NCBI GenBank assembly: GCA_019914995.1
Contig: CM034129.1
Coordinates: 434,001 to 498,000 of the forward strand
Origin: Acanthochlamys bracteata
Lineage: Eukaryota; Streptophyta; Magnoliopsida; Pandanales; Velloziaceae
Length of the DNA: 64,000 nucleotides
Direction: 5' to 3'
Made by a program: the position numbers and the translations under genes. The notes under the pieces are model-generated. The model was given only the letters and a program-made list of their open reading frames with translations, had not been told where the DNA came from and did not search any database. Positions 47,595-59,724 of this stretch are shown one piece after another. Each line of letters starts with the position of its first letter. The stretch's first letter is position 1.

Positions 47595-50026
47595 TTAAAT
47601 GGTGGAAGCTAGATAGCTGTCTTGGAGAGAAATCACAGTCTCAAAAGCACCAACCAATGCCTTCACCTTGCTCTTCCTTGTTTCAACGACTTACTAGCAG
47701 TTTCTTCAATGACATGATTGAGCAAGCTTTTCATGTCTTTTCTTCTCCTGCTGATCTTGATGTCTCAGTACAACGTTTGGAGTTTCTGAGTTAGCTACTG
47801 CTCCTTCTGCTTCCCTGCTTGCAGACTCGTTGTTGATAGAGCTTCTGTTAACATGTTGGTTTTGACCAATTGTTCTTGTCTGCCTGAACCTTAGTCTCCT
47901 AGCACCATTGTTCTCAGACTGTTGATGTGTAATTACCTTACCCTGGGGAACTTTAACTTATGGGGTGTGGCAGTTTCAGTCGCTGGAGGAACTGTTGAGT
48001 TCTTCTCATTCTTCTGCTGCTGTCCTTACCATGAGAATGATCAGTTCGCCTTTTCTCACTCATGTTAGAGTCAAAGTCATTGAGCTCTTGGTTGTCATGA
48101 GAAGACCTGGACGGTGAAGATGTAGCCTTTGACGAGGTATCTGACGATGCCGACTTTCTTCTATATATTCCTCAATCGCTGCTGTGCAGCTTTGGGGCCA
48201 AGCTCTACCGGTCTTTCTGAGACAACGTATAGTGTTTTCTCCTTGGTATTCTCATTAGTATCCTCACGCTTTTGAGCACTTCAAGGGTCTTTCACCTGCC
48301 GGCAAGGTGAACCATTTCTATGTTACCTCAGTAAAGTGTTAAGAAATGCACTGCCAGAAGTTTGAGAGGATGATGAAAATCGTGTCTGTTTAAGCCCTTC
48401 CGTTCCTTTGTTTGAAACACCTATACTTTTATCTGGCTTCATCTTTTGTGTATTGAGACTTCTAGAGGCCGAAGGAGAAGTAGAACTAGGCTTGACACCA
48501 GACTTCTGTTGCTTCAGAAGGATGGAGGATCCAGCAGACACATTCGTTTTCTTCATAGGTAATGAAGTTGTTAGCTTGACGATCCTTGTTGTAGGGAAAA
48601 CAATGACTTTCTTTGTAGATAATGGGCTTCCTTGTTTTGAAAGTTTTGGTGTCATTGGTTTCGTACCACCAGTTTGTTTCATAAGCTTTGGCGTCACTGG
48701 TTTGACTGTTGTCTCCACAGGTGATGGAACTCTCAGATCAAGAGTTTTGGGTCCTCTAGCTACATCACTTTCATTCTGCTGGAGGACTTCAGTTTTGCCA
48801 GATAATCCAGTCAGAGATGGCCGTAACTTTGTGAACTTCAGATTTGACGACTCTTGCTTCCGCCAGTGTTTGTGCCCTTTGCCATTTGTTTCTCGTCTTT
48901 TACAGAAAGAACATACCTGCTTTTGGCTGTACCGTTCTTTGATTTACTGTGTTGACCTTTTGGCTCTGTGCTTATGCTTGTTCTGTCTGCAAGCATCTTC
49001 TTGGTGGTTGTTGTTGCCTATACATTCATGCTTGAAAGTTCCTCAGCACATTCTTCCAATCCTCTGAAGGCACATTCTCAAACTTTGCCTGCACCATCCT
49101 CAGGACATGATGGACTATCTAATTCCATGCTCATGGATCCCTCAGATGATCCCTCTGCACTGTCATTTCCAACAATTTCTGAAGAAACACTAATATCCTG
49201 AGCGAGTGGAGTGATTACCTCAAGAATTACAGATTCCTTGGAGGACACTGTAGTTAAGCTTGCAGGTAGAGTGTCAGCCTCAGCAGTACTTCTCTCAGTA
49301 GCAACCATGCTCTTTTCGGGTGATATTGTGTCTGGATATGAAGGTTCATCTTCATCAAATTCAAATCTCTTATTATTCCTTGCACATTGCAGCTCCATTT
49401 CGTTGTGATTCCCTGATGAACCATGGACTAGAGATGATGACACTTTTGTATCTGTAAGTGCATTGTCATCTGGTTGTAGCTTAACTGAATTGATACTAAT
49501 AAATTGCTCATGCGAATGTTCTGCAGATTTTCCTGGCACAGTAGCAGCATATATGATGTGTTTCTCAACAAGGGATATGTAATATGTTCCCTTTCAGTGA
49601 GTTCAGTTAGCCCTTACCCGTTATCAGGTGCGCGGCCAAGCGAACGCCTGTTGCTTTTAAAAGACTTCTTCGTCACAGGCTTCCTTGATGACCGCTCCTT
49701 TGTATCCCCATGTGGAACACCTTCCTTCTTGCTAACTTGTCCAACCTTTGCCTGATTGAACCCTTCATCCAAGATACTGTTTTGAGAGCAAAGTGAATGG
49801 GCTGCCTCCTTTCAACTTCAAAATCAAGCTTTCTTCCATGCTTGCAGAAATCATGGCAGGAACCAGGGGAAGGTCTGAGATATCGCGGGAAAACTTTCTT
49901 GGGTTTTGCAGGAGAGAATGATGTTTCAATGTGCACATTTCCTGCTGAAGTACTCCCTACTTGTTCAACAGGATAAGCTATATCTGGGGTCACTGAGGTA
50001 ATAGCTTCTGCTTCTGCCTCGTTCAT
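47595..50026 (-). pseudogene. Frameshifted plant calmodulin-binding-domain protein gene
   Basis: Minus-strand blocks follow the layout of the plant calmodulin-binding protein family (Pfam CaM_bind): start MNEAEAEA at 50026, the conserved YLRPSPGSCHDFCKHGRK near 49870, long Ser/Lys/Pro-rich stretches at 49539-49078 and 48718-48323, and the C-terminal calmodulin-binding region at 47800-47600 with VVLRHQD, then VIEETASK, then VETRKSKVKALVGAFETVI. These lie in different frames. At least six frame changes or stops are needed, and even the conserved C-terminal domain is hit twice by one- or two-base indels. Neighbouring genes are clean, so general sequencing error is unlikely, though local assembly error cannot be excluded. 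The intron and leader upstream are still present. Confidence 0.75.
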
Positions 50027-52035
50027 CAGAGTGCAGCAAAGTTACTGTTGTAAATTTTGATAGAGAGAGCCCAGACAACAAGATTAAAGGAAGTAGCTTT
50101 ACTTTTTAGTTTAAGAACAAATCTACTAATCAAATCAAGTTATTTTGTTGTCTGCAAAACAGATAAAAAAAATTGGAGTGCTCACCAACTACAAGGGCAT
50201 CTCATAAGGAAAACGAAGACAAGACTCTCACATTTCCTTTTGCGAAAAAGCATATCTTTGATAAGATTTCACATGTCAGCTTCACAAACTTTCTACCCAA
50301 ATCCTTCTAATGTGTTCTTTACTCTTTTTCACATGTACAGGTGCTGCATTTTACATCTTTTAATGAGATCATCCACAAATATTCTACATTTGACAAGACA
50401 CCAATTAATCTCAAGTGCATTCATCTCAGATCATTCTTTTATATGACTAAGTCGATGACCAAGAAACTAAATGACTATAACTCATCTGCTATAGTCACAA
50501 CTTCAATCCATCACCTGATTAATTGTGCTAACTCATAAATATGGCACGCATAACAATATTAATTAATCCTGATTTTGCTTACAAAGAAATCCTACAGGAA
50601 CCACCTAATCTAAATGTTATCATACATATATTAGTTAGAGTCCATGAAGCCAGGATAACTGAAAATGTGAATCCATTACTGTAAAATGTATACGACTTTA
50701 GAGTCGAGTAGTAGATTAAAAAGCCAAATTGAATTAGAAAAACAAAGGGGCATCTCATACAGATAATTACTCTAGAGAAGATCATCTCCATTCATAACGC
50801 AAAAGGTATTATCATCACTTAACTGCTAGAAACAGATTACGATAGCCATTAACATCCAGGTTCTTGTCTTGAAAGTGAAAAAAATTACAAGCAAGGTTCT
50901 GTAACCAGATGTATTCGAATGGTTAATTAAGAGTAAGAAACACAACGTGCAAGATCTCTTGCTTCCCAAAACAAATGTTAATCGTGTCCTCATAATAAAA
51001 GGAAACAAAACCTTAAGATGCTCAGGTCGGAGAAAACAAAAGCGCATTTAAGACAAATTGTATGCAGGTTCCAATCCACCAAAGAAGAATTCTTTCTTCT
51101 TCACTCATATTTGTTCTCTCTAATTATTTCCCGATAATCAAAAGTGTTCTTAAGGTCAGAGAAAACAAAAGCGCATTCAAGACAAATTGTATGCAGGCTC
51201 CAATCCACCAAAAGAAGAATTCTTTCTTCTCATATATTTGTTCTATCTAATTATTTCCCGTTAACCAGAAATTACTTTCTTCTGAAGTACGGAAAATTCC
51301 TTTCACATTCCATGAAGGTTTCATCTGATTGTCTAATCCGGAATTTCCAACAATGTACCCAGAGTAAAAAAATCCAAAATCCTCGAACAGAAACAAAAAG
51401 TTGGGATAAAAAAACCCAAATTTCATCTTTTGGTGCATCTATCTCGCCGAAAAAATATCCTTTTCACTGCCACGACGTCTTACCGTATATATCAAGCGCA
51501 TATGCAGCATTGAATCTAGCGGAGTAACTAAATGCAATTAAAAGCACAAAGAAAAAATAAGAACTTTAATTTTACAAAAGAAAATTTTTAGAACAAGAAA
51601 GGCGGGGGACATTGAAAAAAAACCCACCAATCACAATTCATCCACCAATCCGATGAAATAGAAAATAACCAAGAGCAGATTAACAGTTGAACAACCACAG
51701 CAAGAAAACTAAAACAGGTCGAGAAACAGAAGCAAAGTTGTACCTTATCTACAGGAATTTGCTGAAGAAGAGATGCATAGAATCCATGCTCTCCTATATC
51801 TCCATGTTTGAATGAGAAGAAAAAAGATATCTAACCTCTAACGCGCGGCAAAGTGATTGTTTAGTTGTAGTAGCTTTTGCTGGTTGTTGGTCTGAGTAGG
51901 AAGAAGAGATTAGAAAGAATTAGCGCAAACAACAGCGACAACAACAACACCCAAAGCTAAAATCTGAGAGAAATTTTTAGAGAGAAAAGAAAAAATAACC
52001 GAATGAAAGATTGAAGAAAAATAGAAGAAAAAAAA
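50027..52035 (-). other. Leader intron and first exon region of the calmodulin-binding relic
   Basis: On the minus strand a donor (GATAAG|GTACAA at about 51744) could start an intron running to just above 50026. The untranslated first exon would lie at about 51745-52030. No coding frame is recognised in between. The intron contains a 129-bp tandem duplication. Confidence 0.4.
51025..51275. repeat. 129-bp tandem duplication
   Basis: Copy one is 51025-51153 and copy two starts at 51154 with the same GGTC(G/A)GAGAAAACAAAAGCG beginning. Both contain GACAAATTGTATGCAGG and AAGAATTCTTTCTTCT. Copy two is slightly shorter and diverges near 51260. Confidence 0.8.
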
Positions 52036-53070
52036 CCTTTTTTTATTGGAAGAAGGAAACTTCGGTGTTTGGAATTGCATCGAGTTTTTCTAAAATCAAA
52101 AATATATTTTTTTTTTAAAAATAAGTTTTTTTTTTTTAAAAAAAAATAAAAAAATATTATTACATAAAATTTTTTTATACTTTATAAATCTTTTAAATAA
52201 AATTTTTAAATACTTATAAAATATATTTTAAAAAATAAACATAAAAAATTAAAAAATTTCGTTGAAAAAAAAAAAAAAAACAAACCAACCCGACCCGCCC
52301 GCCAAAAACCAAACCGCTCTTTCCCGCTCATTAACATATTTTTTCATATGAGCAACATAAAAATAAATATCACATAATCAAGTCCAAACGAAGTTTTCAA
52401 TTATCCTTTTTGCACTTCCCGTGACATGATATGAATGAATATTAATTATCAGGACCATATAAAGTTTTTCAGTTTTCCTGAAGTTGTATTTAGTGCGTAT
52501 TTATCATGAAATAAATTTATTTTTTTAAAGTAAATTTAAAATTCAAAATATTTAATAAAAATAATTTTTATATTTATTTATATAAAAATAATTTTTATAT
52601 TTGAACTCTAATTTTAATTTACTTCAAAAAATAATTAAAACACAAAATTGAAATTCATTTCCAACTTATTTTTATAAAAAACACCACTTATTATTTTTTA
52701 TTTTTGTAAAACTTAACTACGGATATTTAAAATACTTTTTATGCAGAACCCATCTACGGTTCTAACAAATGCTTGAGAGTGTAGTTCAGGTTTTGGTGAG
52801 TTTGGTAACTCCAGTTAGATTGCAGTGTTTCATAAGGCATGATTTTGAATGTCTTACAGCAGCAGTTCGTTGAGGTTTTGCTAGTAGTGTCTAATAAATG
52901 TGTACTTTGAATTATTCAGAAAGATAATTCATCAACGGCTACTTACATGCTTACAAACTCCCTTCTATTGCATGTATATAGTATACGTCTTTATACATAG
53001 TGAATACTGCATAACAAAATTCATGTACGAGCTACAGAAAATTTACAAGGGTTTTGTTATTCGTCCGTTG
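52036..53070. other. AT-rich intergenic region
   Basis: The stretch 52074-52286 (from GGTGTTTGGAATTG to CAAACC) has the same internal A/T pattern as the MITE at 10521-10774 and may be a decayed relative. The DUF4336 gene 3' UTR lies near 53070. No gene seen. Confidence 0.4.
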
Positions 53071-55876
53071 CTACCGTTTTCTTCCAGATACGGTTTTCTT
53101 CACAGCTCCAACAGAGACCAAGAAGTTATCAAGGGATGATAATGTCTTCATATCGTCAGGAGGGAAATAACTGGCTGCCTTGCCCATAATGGATGCAAAA
53201 AGAAGCGACATTGATGGTATTGGTGCAGGCCATGCCACACTAGACTCGCCCAGAAGTTCGTCAAGGAACGTGAATGAAGCTAAGAAACTCGATCTTCCAG
53301 CGTTGATTGGAGCAGCAAAGTGTGCAGGGATTATTCTTCTGAATGGCCAGTCCTTTGCGATCCTATCAACCCAGTCCCTCACCTGTTTTCTCAGAACAAA
53401 GTTTTTCAGAATTGAGATTGAATTGTTGAACCCCCATTGTTTAATATTCAAGTCGTACAGACTAACAAGGTGACTGTTCAAATTTACGGTGCTTACCTTT
53501 TCGGGGACTTTGCTGAAAACTAGCGTCTTGACAATGGGAGAAACAATCAATTTCTGTGACATTTGAGCAAAACTGGCATTCGGTTCTAAAAGATTTGAAG
53601 GACCCAGGAACAATATTTGGAGTACCATCCTCTCCCACCCTGTAGACAGGGAAATCAGGACTAGACATGTTGAGAATACAATAATCACAACTGCCTTAAC
53701 TCTCGGTAAGATCTAGAAAGCAGTCATGAAGTAGAAAGAAACACAAAATTTAATGGCAAAAGGCAAACACCTAAATCACGATGCAATAAAGTCACGCAAC
53801 TACTTTAGTTCAAAATGATTTAATAAATTCAAAGGCATTAGGTCCCACACGTTCAAATTCTTTCCAGGCAACACCTTCCTTCCTCCAGAGATACATAGAT
53901 GGGTCGAAAACTCGTGAAAGAGTGACTTGGAAATTGGCAGAAAATAAGTTTGCTTACAGCAGTTTCAATGAAAAAAACAGAATAAGAATGTTCTCCAGGA
54001 AAACAAATGCAATTAAGAGCCAGGTGTGAGTTATATAATAATCAAGGAACTAACCTTTTTGGCGATTCAGCTTATTGTCAACAACAGGTTCATCAGGAAC
54101 CTCCTTCCCTTTGCTAAGTATCTTAACTGCTAACCCATTCTTGGCAGATTCTAATAAGGACTCCTTGCTGATACACTCGGGTGGCTGCCTAGGAACAAAA
54201 ATCACTGCATCTGTCACTAACAATGTCCGTGATCTTTTATGGTAGAATGCAACCTCAACATATGGGCCTATTCCTGCAATTAGTTAGTTAAATAACAAAA
54301 TCCAAGTAAGAGGATAAGTAAAATCTGATTAGGAAGATAAGTAGAATTCTCAGAAATTTATAAAACAATTCCAAATTTGCTCCAAAAGCAAAATTTGCTA
54401 GACATTTTTCCATATCATGAGGAAAAACTTTACGCACAGCCAACTTCAGTATATCAAACAATTTTGATCACCAGAAAAAATATTGAACACTGTTGATGCT
54501 AAAACATTACCTACTTCTGGCAAGCTAAGAACTTTCTGTTCAATCTCATCACCCCATGGAGTGGATTTGTCCTCATCGACCAAAGGTTTCGCACGGAAAA
54601 TGCCAAAGAACTCCAGAGGTAAATTGATTGGCCAGCTCCACTGCCTAGGTGCTACCCAAATTTTTGCTTGAGGAAATTTTCTAGAGAATGGCCCAACAAA
54701 GATTTTATGTTCATATGCAAATGTAGGGAGGACAATGTGCTCAACAGGAGCACCTAACTCCTTCAAAAGCTGGCAGACAACAATAGAACAATATGAGCAG
54801 CAGAGAAAAAAATTAGGACATAATTAATGCAACCAACTTCATGCACCAAAAGTTCAACATACTGATATTGACAGAATAAAGAATTTGTTCGAGAAAGACC
54901 TTAATGCATTCCTTTGTTGGAGCAATAGGTGCGTGAACCCAAAGGCCTCCAGATTTTAGCTTGATGACCGTCATCCGAATGTTTGTTGACACGCTGCTAA
55001 ACCCCAATGCCTGCTCTTGTTCAAAGCACCATATAGTATTTTTGACAACCTTGCCGTGCACAAAAGATATAGAGAAGATTATTTATTAGTAATTCTCGTA
55101 ACAAAGAAAAAATATATTCACATAAATAAATGTGTTATAATTTGGAACTACGCATAATATAAACATGCGTATTTTAATCTTCCGCTATAATCTTATCCAA
55201 GATATCAGCAGTTAGCTTCCTGCACCTAGAAAGCTATATCGATTTGCCCATCTTTTCATTTCCCATTCTGCTAACACAAAACTCTAGCTTTACTGATCTA
55301 AACTTGCATCAAATCAATAATTTTCCAAACTTTTAAGTTACAACTTTCAGACTAGTTCATATAGACACCCTAACAGGAATACACTTGCAAGAAGATATCA
55401 TTTTTACTCTTAACGCTTTAGGCAGATTTACACCATAAGAATCTCAAAATAGATTTATATATGAATTGAGCATTGTTAAGAATCATCATATTCCACTGCA
55501 AAAAGATTTCAACTACAACAATGAACAGAAACGAAGGGAAAAAAATTGTTAAAAAAAATACCTCAGTTCTAATGGTGCGCCTGTTTAGAAAAGGACCCAA
55601 AGGGAATGGAAACCCAGTGAAGTTGAAATAAAAAGTTCCATTCTTTCCAGCTGTAGTAGAACTTACACTGCTGCTGGTTGTGCTTGCAGAAGCATGAATC
55701 ACAAAACCAATAGATGAACAACTCCTCTTGCTCTCTTGTTTAGAATCACGGTACAAATTTTTTGAAGAAACACTAAAAAACCGACTGCTTTGGCTTGAAA
55801 GAGTTAAAGATTTCTTCAGTAGACCTGGGTTTGGTGCAGAAGAACAAGATGTTGCAGCGATGGCTGCTGCCGCCAT
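53071..55876 (-). CDS. DUF4336 domain protein, probably plastid-targeted
   Basis: Six exons: 55876-55562, 55049-54900, 54769-54511, 54273-54055, 53639-53497 and 53382-53071, all with GT-AG introns that close in frame, giving 465 aa. Residues 1 to about 70 are rich in Ser, Thr and Ala with few acids, as in a chloroplast transit peptide. The rest matches the plant and cyanobacterial DUF4336 family: WVHAPIAPTKEC, VEHIVLPTFAYEHK, FPQAKIWVAPRQWSWPINL, PFRRIIPAHFAAPINAG. The His-containing blocks and the order resemble a reduced metallo-beta-lactamase fold, but the biochemical role is not known to me. The C terminus ends with a basic SGRKR tail. Confidence 0.88.
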
Positions 55877-56180
55877 TGATCTTCTCTCTCTTCACCAAGT
55901 TTTTTATCTTTCTTATTCGATCGTTCGAGTTATCTGTTACTGATTGTTCTTTGTTCTTCTCTGCTGTGTTTCTTGGATACGAAAAACTAGAATAAAATCT
56001 TGAAATATTACGAGTTAAAAAACCAAAAAAAAATTTCATGGTTAGTGTTGGTACACGTACCAGAACAGAGTCCTTCATCCTCGTGGTTAGAGAAATCTGA
56101 AATTTTAGAAACAAAAAAACACACAAAAAAAAAAACCGAAGAAATGAAGAAAATTCTGGTGCTTCTGGAGGTATCCAGAA

Positions 56181-56217
56181 TGGGCCAACTGGTCTCAATG
56201 TGGGCTACGATGGCCCA
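56181..56217. promoter_or_regulatory. Site II element cluster upstream of the DUF4336 gene
   Basis: TGGGCC at 56181-56186, TGGGCT at 56201-56206 and GGCCCA at 56212-56217, about 305-340 bp upstream of the start codon. Such clusters are typical of plant genes for organelle and housekeeping proteins. Confidence 0.5.
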
Positions 56218-56605
56218 TTGTCTTTATTTAATTTTCTGATAAAAAATGAAACACAAACACTAGAATTTTCATGAACTCAAAGAACAAATTCACTAAAAAT
56301 GAATCTGGAAAATTTCATAGTAATACAATCTATCAACAATGAACCTAAACAAAAGATGAAGTTGAAACTCTTCAAAATTTTGTACACATATTGAAGATAA
56401 CTACAAACATCCCTGAACAGTTCTGTATACATGGATTCTTCAGAATACATCACCAGCATAAGTAAAAACCTTCAAATTCCAACTACCCAAAAACCGAGCT
56501 ACAAAGAGAAGAAAGCTTATAAGCTGACAACTGAAGTACAAGTTCAAGTTACCATGAGAATGTATACGATATAAACCTCATGGTCTGGCTTCTGATAATA
56601 AGGTA

Positions 56606-57409
56606 TTAGGTGATGATTTCTCTAATAAGCCAATCCAAGCTGGGGTATGCGAAATACAGTATCAGAAAAGAAGGAACTGCAAAGAGGACTGTGATGAGTA
56701 TGTATAGAGCCAAAACAACCGCACTGGCAGGTATGGCATACACCACGATGAGGAGGAAGATGAGCACAAGTGGGAACTTGGTGGTCAAGTGAACAAAGAA
56801 ATCAAGAGACTTTCTTAAGGAGGAATGGATCCTTTCAACAGTCTGATTGTTTGCTGGACCTGGCATTGCATGATCTGGATTATTGAGGGAGTTTTCTGTA
56901 TGAGAACACCGAGAGGACCTTCGGGCAAAACTGCTATTGCTGCTGCTGCCTGAAATCAACTTATTGCTTGAAGACCAAATATGCTGCTCACCTCTGCACG
57001 ATGAGTGAGATTTCGCCCTGTCACCATTCAAGCTCTCTACCATCCATAACAGAAAATAGTTCTTGTGTGGAAACTTGAGTTCACCCTTGTAAACTAGGCG
57101 GAAAGAAAACAAGTGGCACCATGGGCAAGAGATGAACAGTGGGAGTTGGATAGGGAGTGTCGGGAACTTGACAACAGCCCAGTGGAGGCCAAGGACACAG
57201 TTTTTGCATAATGTGTGTCCACACCAGAGAACATAAGGCACATTTTCAACCATATTAAATGATTCCCAGCAAATAGGGCATTCCAGCACTTCATCTCTAC
57301 TAGCACATGAAGACGTATCATCGTCTGAGCAATCAGCATTTGCTTGGACTTGATTTAAGCAATTGCTTCTTGTGCTTCCAGCTGCAGCTTTTGAGGAGAA
57401 ACCCCACAT
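56606..57409 (-). CDS. RING-type E3 ubiquitin ligase, membrane-anchored
   Basis: 267 aa when started at the Met of MWGFSSKAAAG (codon 57407-57409). The open frame continues upstream to 57484, but those 25 residues look like translated leader. A C3HC4 RING finger is at about residues 44-95 (ECPICWESF, WCGHTLCKNC, SCPWC). After a Ser-rich linker a hydrophobic region at about 210-258 forms probably two membrane segments near the C terminus. RING fingers recruit E2 enzymes; the substrate is unknown. The layout resembles plant proteins annotated as RNF182-like. On the minus strand a TCG|GTAAGG donor at about 58514 suggests an untranslated first exon and a leader intron of about 1.1 kb. Confidence 0.87.
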   Translation of the reverse strand: MWGFSSKAAAGSTRSNCLNQVQANADCSDDDTSSCASRDEVLECPICWESFNMVENVPYVLWCGHTLCKNCVLGLHWAVVKFPTLPIQLPLFISCPWCHLFSFRLVYKGELKFPHKNYFLLWMVESLNGDRAKSHSSCRGEQHIWSSSNKLISGSSSNSSFARRSSRCSHTENSLNNPDHAMPGPANNQTVERIHSSLRKSLDFFVHLTTKFPLVLIFLLIVVYAIPASAVVLALYILITVLFAVPSFLILYFAYPSLDWLIREIIT

Positions 57410-58640
57410 TCTGGTGAGAAAAGTCGAGTGGTCCTTAACTAAAAGGAATATGCAGCTCGAACTTAGAGGAGAGAGTATAACCACATAACGCCTTAAGAAA
57501 GTACCACGATTAAGTATGTAACTGGTGAAATACCTTCAAAGACAGACCTATGATCAATGAGAAACACATTAGAACATCCCTTTTAAGCCATATGTTGAAA
57601 GTCACTGAATCTGATTGCGGAAACATAACACATTTAAGTATTCATCATATGATTTCAGTATGGCAAGATGGATTCATAAAATGCCCACATAACACGAATA
57701 CAGTACCACAAGACCTGCAACAACTTCCATTATAAATCCCATCCTATCAATGTAGATAAGTAATGGTGCATCCTAGGCATTGTGAGGCTCAACATTGAGA
57801 AAGAATCTGAGATTAGCTTAGCTTCTGTGCTCATAAAGTGCTATTTGTACCCAGATTTTTTGGTCTGAAAAACATGCAAACACTTTCTGATTTAATCTAA
57901 ATATTCAAGTCAAGTAAATGGCAGTGATTTATCATAACAATAGATTGAGAAGCATTTTCCCCTCAATACTACAAACTCAGATGCCTTTATTGCTATGAAA
58001 CGTAACTTGTGACAACAAGATAGCAATCAATTTCAATTGCAGTAGCTCTTATTCCACTATGTTACCGATAAAATCAAACAAAGGACAGCACAAAATTTCA
58101 CCAAATAAACAAAAACTCAAGCAATTGGCAGAATCAATTTGTCAAAAAAGCATAAATCCATCCACTACAGCTATAAATCAAACAAGGGACAACAAAAAAT
58201 TTCACCAAATCAACAAAAGCTCAAGCAATTGGCAGAATCAATTTGTCAAAAAAGCATAAATCTATCCACTACAACACGATAAGATCTGGCATAACCGTCT
58301 TAGAAAAATCCTACTTTGCCAAAAAAACTAGGCCAGATCGAATTCCTACCAACAAGTTAATTTCACCAAAAGAAAAAAGATTGTAATCTCGTATCACTTG
58401 TTGAGCATAGGTATTACACGAACATGCATCAAACATTAAAAAGATTCCATGTTTCTTGGAAAAAGAACACAATTTTCGAAATTCAAGAAAGAAGGGTGTC
58501 ATTGAAAACCTTACCGAGCACCGATCTATGGATATGGAGATCGCAGAGGAGAAAGAAATTGAGGAAGAGATGAATCTCTCCGTCGCTCTCTTCTCTCTCT
58601 CGCGCGCGCTCTCGGCTACCAAGGAACAGAATTTTTTTGT
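57410..58640 (-). other. Probable leader intron and first exon of the RING gene
   Basis: No coding frame recognised. The donor-like GCTCG|GTAAGG near 58514 and the CT/GA-rich stretch at 58560-58615 (near the presumed transcript start) support a 5' UTR exon there. A 104-bp tandem duplication lies within the intron. Confidence 0.4.
58071..58270. repeat. 104-bp tandem duplication
   Basis: AAATCAAACAA(A/G)GGACA starts at 58071 and again at 58175. Both copies contain CAAGCAATTGGCAGAATCAA and a closing AAAGCATAAATC(C/T)ATCCACTACA, with only a few differences. This is a recent-looking duplication. Confidence 0.85.
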
Positions 58641-59724
58641 CAGACTAAATTTTTAAATAATGAAAAAATTAATTAATTTACTTGCAGAAAGAAGCTAAGA
58701 CTAATTTCCAATAACGGTCTAATATATGTGATATTTTGGATCTAAAAGGAAATAATGAAAATAAGGACTTGTTTGGGATAATAATGAATTAAAGTGGTCC
58801 AGTAAAGCAAACAATCATGAATTGATTAATTAATGGAGTAATAAACCAATGACGTCATAGATGTAAACATTTTGCCTGAACTTCAAAATAAAAGTTTAAA
58901 TAAACAAAAATAACAAGAAACTAGAAAAGAGATTATTAGAATAAATACAGCATGTCTTTATGTGCCGTTAGACAGACTGCCACAGAGCACTCTAACTATT
59001 TGACAACTGTATTACCTTTTAAAATTTTTTCTATTAAATTTGTTTCCGTGGATTCTAAATGAGAGAATATTTTAATTATATAAAAAGTGAATAAGTTTCA
59101 TAAATAAAATAAATAAAGTATAATTTATTAAAAACAGAGATTGAAGTGATAATTAGAATAGGTGAAGTAAAGTAAAGTTTTAATTAAATTTCAATAAAAT
59201 AAAATATAATAAAAATATTTTATAAATAGAAAAACTTAAATTTGATAAAAATAACTAAATAGTTTGCAATTAAATATGTACTGACAAAAGCTAAAACACA
59301 ATTGGCCCCGTTTCCTAACTTCGTACTTTTCAGCCCAAAATCAGCATAACAAGGGCCCACAAAAGCCCATTTACCTTAAACCAGTACTGCAGAAATTAAA
59401 TCGAGAATTTACTGAGATAAGACAAACTGAAATAAGAATACTGTTAATGCGAGATCTGGATCTCAAACATTCAGTACATACAGAGCTGGCATTTCTGTTC
59501 GTTCAATCAGTACGATCTCTGCTTGCGCATGTAGTCATCCGTCATCGAACGAACATGTTTCTCATGCTCACAGTTTCTTATAACTAAATTTTTGAATAAC
59601 AGTAAGAACAATGAATTTTTAGTCACAATTTTAGTTTCTTGTTCACCAAAATTATCAGCTACGTACTTCAGGATCAACATTGCTTCTCCATTTTAAAATC
59701 AGCAAAACTGATACTTTTTCTGGT
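58641..59724. other. Intergenic region between RING and CNGC2 genes
   Basis: AT-rich to about 59280, then CNGC2 3' flank. Short TGGGCC/GGCCCA-like words occur near 59300-59370. No gene seen. Confidence 0.45.

Noticed and set aside
48408-49067. Plus-strand open frame of 219 codons, the longest in this area
   Set aside because: It is antisense to the calmodulin-binding relic, whose minus-strand frames match a known family. The plus-strand translation matches nothing I recognise.
57410-57484. Upstream in-frame Met (MVILSPLSS) as start of the RING protein
   Set aside because: The extra 25 residues look like translated leader, and the MWGFSS start fits the family layout better. It remains possible.
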